Shown: positions 60,212 to 64,000 of the stretch, one piece after another
Layout: every line of letters begins with the position of its first letter
Numbering within the stretch: position 1 is the first letter of the stretch
The notes under the pieces: model-generated
The model's input: the letters and a program-made list of their open reading frames with translations, nothing else
What the model was told of the DNA's origin: nothing
Databases searched by the model: none
Origin: Procambarus clarkii
Lineage: Eukaryota > Arthropoda > Malacostraca > Decapoda > Cambaridae
DNA: 64,000 nt
NCBI RefSeq assembly: GCF_040958095.1
Contig: NC_091193.1
Coordinates: forward strand, 38,316,886 to 38,380,885
Reading direction: 5' to 3'
Made by a program: the position numbers and the translations under genes

Positions 60212-61757
60212 TCCAGCCGTGTGGGTGTCACACCAGCCGCGTGGGTGTCACACCAGTCGTGTGGGTGTCACACCAGCCGCGTGGGTGTCACACCAGCCGC
60301 GTGGGTGTCACACCAGTCGTGTGGGTGTCACACCAGCCGCGTGGGTGTCACACCAGCCGCGTGGGTGTCACACCAGCCGTGTGGGTGTCACACCAGCCGC
60401 GTGGCTGTCACACCAGCCGCGTTGGTGTCACACCAGTCGTGTGGGTGTCACACCAGTCGTGTGGGTGTCACACCAGCCGCGTGGGTGTCACACCAGCCGC
60501 GTGGGTGTCACACCAGTCGTGTGGGTGTCACACCAGTCGTGTGGGTGTCACACCAGCCGCGTGGGTGTCACACCAGCCGTGTGGGTGTCACACCAGTCGT
60601 GTGGGTGTCACACCAGTCGTGTGGGTGTCACACCAGCCGTGTGGGTGTCACACCAGCCGTGTGGGTGTCACACCAGTCGTGTGGGTGTCACACTAGTCGT
60701 GTGGGTGTCACACCAGCCGTGTGGGTGTCACACCAGTCGTGTGGGTGTCACACCAGTCGTGTGGGTGTCACACTAGTCGTGTGGGTGTCACACCAGCCGC
60801 GTGGATGTCACACCAGTCGTGTGGGTGTCACACCAGTCGTGTGGGTGTCACACCAGCCGCGTGGGTGTCACACCAGCCGTGTGGGTGTCACACCAGTCGT
60901 GTGGGTGTCACACCAGTCGTGTGGGTGTCACACCAGTCGTGTGGGTGTCATACCAGCCGCGTGGGTGTCACACCAGCCGCGTGGGTGTCACACCAGCTGT
61001 GTGGGTGTCACACCAGCTGTGTGGGTGTCACACCAGCCGTGTGGGTGTCACACCAGTCGTGTGGGTGTCACACCAGCCGTGTGGGTGTCACACCAGTCGT
61101 GTGGGTGTCACACCAGTCGTGTGGGTGTCACACCAGCCGTGTGGGTGTCACACCAGCCGTGTGGGTGTCACACCAGTCGTGTGGGTGTCACACCAGTCGT
61201 GTGGGTGTCACACCAGTCGTGTGGGTGTCACACCAGCCGTGTGGGTGTCACACCAGCCGTGTGGGTGTCACACCAGCCGTGTGGGTGTCACACCAGCCGT
61301 GTGGGTGTCACACCAGCCGTGTGGGTGTCACACCAGTCGTGTGGGTGTCACACCAGTCGTGTGGGTGTCACACCATCCGTGTGGGTGTCACACCAGCCGT
61401 GTGGGTGTCACACCAGCCGTGTGGGTGTCACACCAGCCGTGTGGTTGTCACACCAGCCGTGTGGGTGTCACACCAGTCGTGTGGGTGTCACACCAGTCGT
61501 GTGGGTGTCACACCAGTCGTGTGGGTGTCACACCAGCCGTGTGGGTGTCACACCAGCCGTGTGGGTGTCACACCAGTCGTGTGGGTGTCACACCAGCCGT
61601 GTGGGTGTCACACCAGCCGTGTGGGTGTCACACCAGCCGTGTGGGTGTCACACCAGCCGTGTGGGTGTCACACCAGCCGTGTGGGTGTCACACCAGCCGT
61701 GTGGGTGTCACACCAGCCGTGTGGTTGTCACACCAGCCGTGTGGGTGTCACACCACC
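60212..61757. repeat. 20-bp satellite array, about 77 copies
   Basis: Unit gtgggtgtcacaccagccgt, strictly 20 bp, with alternation ccgt/ccgc/tcgt at the end and rare changes (gtggatgtc, gttggtgtc, accatccgt). Each unit contains the dyad GTGT-C-ACAC. Three units make 60 bp, or 20 codons, and all three plus frames stay open (GVTPAVWVSHQPCGCHTSRV); this is a by-product of the period. ccgc units cluster in the left third and are almost absent after about 61000, so the array has a variant gradient. Confidence 0.96.
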
Positions 61758-61826
61758 CAGATAACAAGTGTTACTGTGGGTGGAGGTGTTATGAGGGCGG
61801 CGGGGAGCAGAAGCTTATAAGAGTGA

Positions 61827-62297
61827 GTGAAGGAGCTGAACAAACTGCTGCCTGTTGTTTATGCTGCTATTGTCATTCTTGTTCCTGTTGTCGTTGCTGT
61901 TGCTGCTGGTTCTACAGCAACAGTTGCTGCTGGTTCTACAGCAACTGTTGCTGCTGGTTCTACAGCAACTGTTGCTGCTGCTTCTACAGCAACTGTTGCT
62001 GCTGCTTCTACAGCAACTGTTGCTGCTGGTTCTACAGCAACTGTTGCTGCTGCTTCTACAGCAGCTGTTGCTATCGCTTTTTCTGCAGCGGTAGTCGCTC
62101 TCGATGCTGCTTTGGTTGTTGTTGCAGTTGGTCTTGCTGAAGTAACTGTTCCAGCAATAGTTGTTGGTGCTGTGGCTGTCGCAGCTGTTTTCAGTGTTAA
62201 TATTGCTACTGTTGGAGGTGCTGGTAATTATATTCCTGTTGTCACTTACTGCGGCCGCATACCCGTACGATACAGCATACGCCATCTATTGACATAA
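61827..62297 (+). CDS. Candidate Ala/Val-rich repeat protein, weak
   Basis: A 156-codon frame. Residues 1-27 (MKELNKLLPVVYAAIVILVP then VVVAVAA) look like a signal peptide: a short charged start followed by a hydrophobic run ending in small residues. Next come about seven octapeptide repeats of the type VAAGSTAT encoded by a 24-bp tandem repeat (about 61893-62075). A hydrophobic Ala/Val segment and GAGNYIPVVTYCGRIPV follow. The rest of the frame is non-repetitive yet still open, which a pure microsatellite would not require. Against it: the opposite strand also has an open frame over the same span, and no promoter, intron or family is recognised. Confidence is low. Confidence 0.2.
   Translation: MKELNKLLPVVYAAIVILVPVVVAVAAGSTATVAAGSTATVAAGSTATVAAASTATVAAASTATVAAGSTATVAAASTAAVAIAFSAAVVALDAALVVVAVGLAEVTVPAIVVGAVAVAAVFSVNIATVGGAGNYIPVVTYCGRIPVRYSIRHLLT
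61893..62075. repeat. 24-bp tandem repeat with internal dyad
   Basis: About 7.5 copies of gttgctgctggttctacagc followed by aact, with ggt/gct alternation. Each unit contains gttgctg and its inverse cagcaac, so each can form a small stem. Confidence 0.9.
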
Positions 62298-62824
62298 AAA
62301 TACACTATCAGCAACAAGCCAAGCTGCAAGATACGCCATCTATTAGCATAAAATTACAGTATTTATCCATAAATATGTCTATCCGTCTTCCCTTACCATT
62401 TTTTATACAACAGTCTGCATTCAACACTATTCACATGTATCTATCCATCCATCCATTAATCTATACCTGAATCCATCCAGTTATCCAACTGTCCTCTTAT
62501 CTATATCTTTTCATTCCTTTATCCTTGTATCCATTCATGTATTCATCTTTTTATCCAGTTTCAATCATTGCTTTCATCCATATATGCATCCATTTATCTG
62601 TCAATCCGTCTAGCTATCCATCTGACATTCCGTCTAATCTTTTCACTGTGCATCCATCTACTCCTTTCTCTATCCATTGATATATCCATCTATTTCTCAA
62701 CCTATGCATTTATGTATATATTTCTCTCTCAATCTAACCATCATTTAACCACTCTATCCATCTATCTAACCATCTTTATATTCATCTATGTATCGTTATA
62801 TCTATCCATCTTTCTACACAGCTA
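62298..62824. repeat. Degenerate (ATCC/ATCT)n region
   Basis: Interspersed tatccatc, atctatcc and related tetranucleotides with many interruptions, especially 62430-62480 and 62570-62820. The Ser/Leu/Tyr-rich frames across it are low complexity. Confidence 0.75.
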
Positions 62825-63030
62825 TCTCTGTCTCTGTGTATCTTTCTGTCTTTCTGTCATTCTGTCTCTGTCTCACTGTCTTTGTCTCTCTGTCTCTGTC
62901 TCACTGTCTTTGTCTCTCTGTCTCTGTCTCACTGTCTTTGTCTCTCTGTCTCTGTCTCACTGTCTTTGTCTCTCTCTTTGTGTCTGTCTCACTGTCTTTG
63001 TCTCTCTTTTTGTCTGTCTTGTGACAGACA
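62825..63030. repeat. 28-bp tandem repeat of tgtctctctg/tctcactgtctt
   Basis: cactgtctttgtctctct recurs at 62874, 62902, 62930, 62958 and 62990: four steps of 28, 28, 28 and 32 bp. Grades into simple tctgtc. Confidence 0.85.
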
Positions 63031-63620
63031 CAAAATGATGACATATAAAAAAATGTGATCCGATTGATAGTAAACTTAATAAAAGCATTGACAGCAGAGC
63101 CATTTGTATATATCTGGTTTCTCCCGTTCCTTTGTGTCCACAAAGAATTCCAGAGAGACGACTTTGATCGACCTGAAATTGCTTTCTCAATCAAAGTGAC
63201 TTCGAAATACATTCATTAACCGGGGAAGGGGGGGGGGGAAATAGCCTAAGCTACTATATCCCTTTGAGATGTATTTTATTGTCTCAATAAACATACTTGA
63301 ACTTCATTAGCCTCCTCGTTATTCATTATCTCTCCTGCTTCTTGCCATTATCCCTTTCCGATATTGTCTTATTTTCCCTCCCTCTTCTCCACTGTTGTTC
63401 TGCATTAGTAAGCGTTGTCACCCTTCCTAACACCATAAACCTTTAGCTGTTTCCAACGTGTTTTATCATTATCTTTATATAATGTTTTATTGTTATTCCT
63501 TAATACATTTTATTAACTACAACTATTGCATTTGTTATTTCCCAATGCTATAAGGACTTGCATGATCTACTGAAAATGATCTGTAATAGTTGCTTCTCTG
63601 ACAGAATGTTTTGGTTTAGA
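63031..63620. other. Unassigned sequence with a retroposon-like 3' tail
   Basis: A G-run at 63225-63237 leads into aaatagcctaagctactata, then tttgagatgtattttattgt and ctcaataaacatacttgaac, containing the polyadenylation signal aataaa at 63287. This looks like the 3' end of a dispersed retroposon. The rest shows no gene. Confidence 0.4.
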
Positions 63621-63712
63621 GGGAAGGATTTATCAGGGGAAAGCGCCAAGCCATTATGACTATACAACACCTGAATTTAGTCAGGATTTAGTATGGGACG
63701 AGGGGGAAGGAA
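63621..63712 (-). mobile_element. Diverged fragment of the SINE seen at 41861-42015
   Basis: gggaaggatttatcagggga then aagcgccaagccattatgac and, after a variable stretch, gtcaggattt, atgggacgag and ggggaaggaatg, in the same order as at 41861-41965. The tRNA-like end is missing. Confidence 0.65.
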
Positions 63713-64000
63713 TGAAAACTAATTCATGAAGGAATACCTATACAGAAGGACTTATTCCTCTCCTCGGTGTACATATAATGAAAGTTTAATTTAGTGCTGC
63801 ACTATCTTCAGCACTAGAGAATACTTATACTCTCAGATTGGTGAATAAACTATTGTGGTGGCCTTAATATCATTCAGGGATTGGTAGGCTGTGTGTCCCA
63901 GCTCAAGCACAACTTATACACAGAGTTTTGGCCAGTTACGAAGATGCGGACATAAAGACAGGCCCAGGATATCCATAACTCTTCTACACATTATCGAACT
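63713..64000. other. Unassigned window end with shared 19-mer
   Basis: taaactattgtggtggcct at 63846-63864 is identical to 17766-17784. No gene or other repeat recognised up to the window end. Confidence 0.4.

Overview
The window looks like repeat-saturated nuclear DNA from an arthropod, most likely a decapod crustacean. This is inferred from Penelope-like elements with a C-terminal GIY-YIG domain, several CR1/L2-like and I-like LINEs, at least four tRNA-derived SINE families, very long simple repeats, and TTAGG-type motifs (the arthropod telomere unit) inside a foldback element. I found no host protein gene, rRNA, functional tRNA or CRISPR array that I could support. Most long open frames are by-products of tandem repeats whose unit contains no stop triplet.

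Layout. 1-5735: a 17-bp minisatellite with about 1.9-kb higher-order copies. 5736-6275: unrecognised single-copy DNA. 6276-16262: a 21-bp minisatellite, interrupted by a 5'-truncated I-like LINE with perfect target-site duplications (12445-13299), carrying a 1458-bp near-identical tandem duplication and one inverted block. 16263-17460: a LINE C-terminus that runs into a 42-bp tandem repeat and then short palindromes. 18240-22770: a nearly full-length but decayed CR1/L2-like LINE, with a SINE inside its reverse transcriptase. 22771-23165: a (CT)n tract. 23170-24447: an internally deleted relative of that LINE. 24448-38092: a 48-bp satellite (about 284 units) with a 2789-bp higher-order repeat and an indel-rich middle that looks like poor consensus sequence. 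38093-41020: mostly unassigned, with degenerate LINE traces. 41025-43386: a decayed I-like LINE with RNase H, split by another SINE.

43947-59375 is a dense nest. It holds Penelope-like copies (44879-48567 and 53434-57640), one with an uninterrupted 821-aa frame; four copies of a foldback MITE; tRNA-derived SINEs; (TA)n tracts at nearly every element edge; and a broken Ty3/Gypsy-type fossil (48768-about 52270) whose order of parts suggests the Gmr1 group. 60212-61757 is a 20-bp satellite. 61827-62297 is an Ala/Val-rich frame over a 24-bp repeat. The remainder is degenerate simple repeats and SINE fragments.

The strongest structural signal is that 5'-truncated Penelope-like copies are joined head-to-head to inverted partial copies of themselves at three independent places (junctions near 46841, 48552 and 54145). 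One junction shows a 2-nt overlap, one has a single extra base, and one is a 30-bp perfect palindrome. This points to a recurrent snap-back or template-switch event during insertion into (TA)n DNA.
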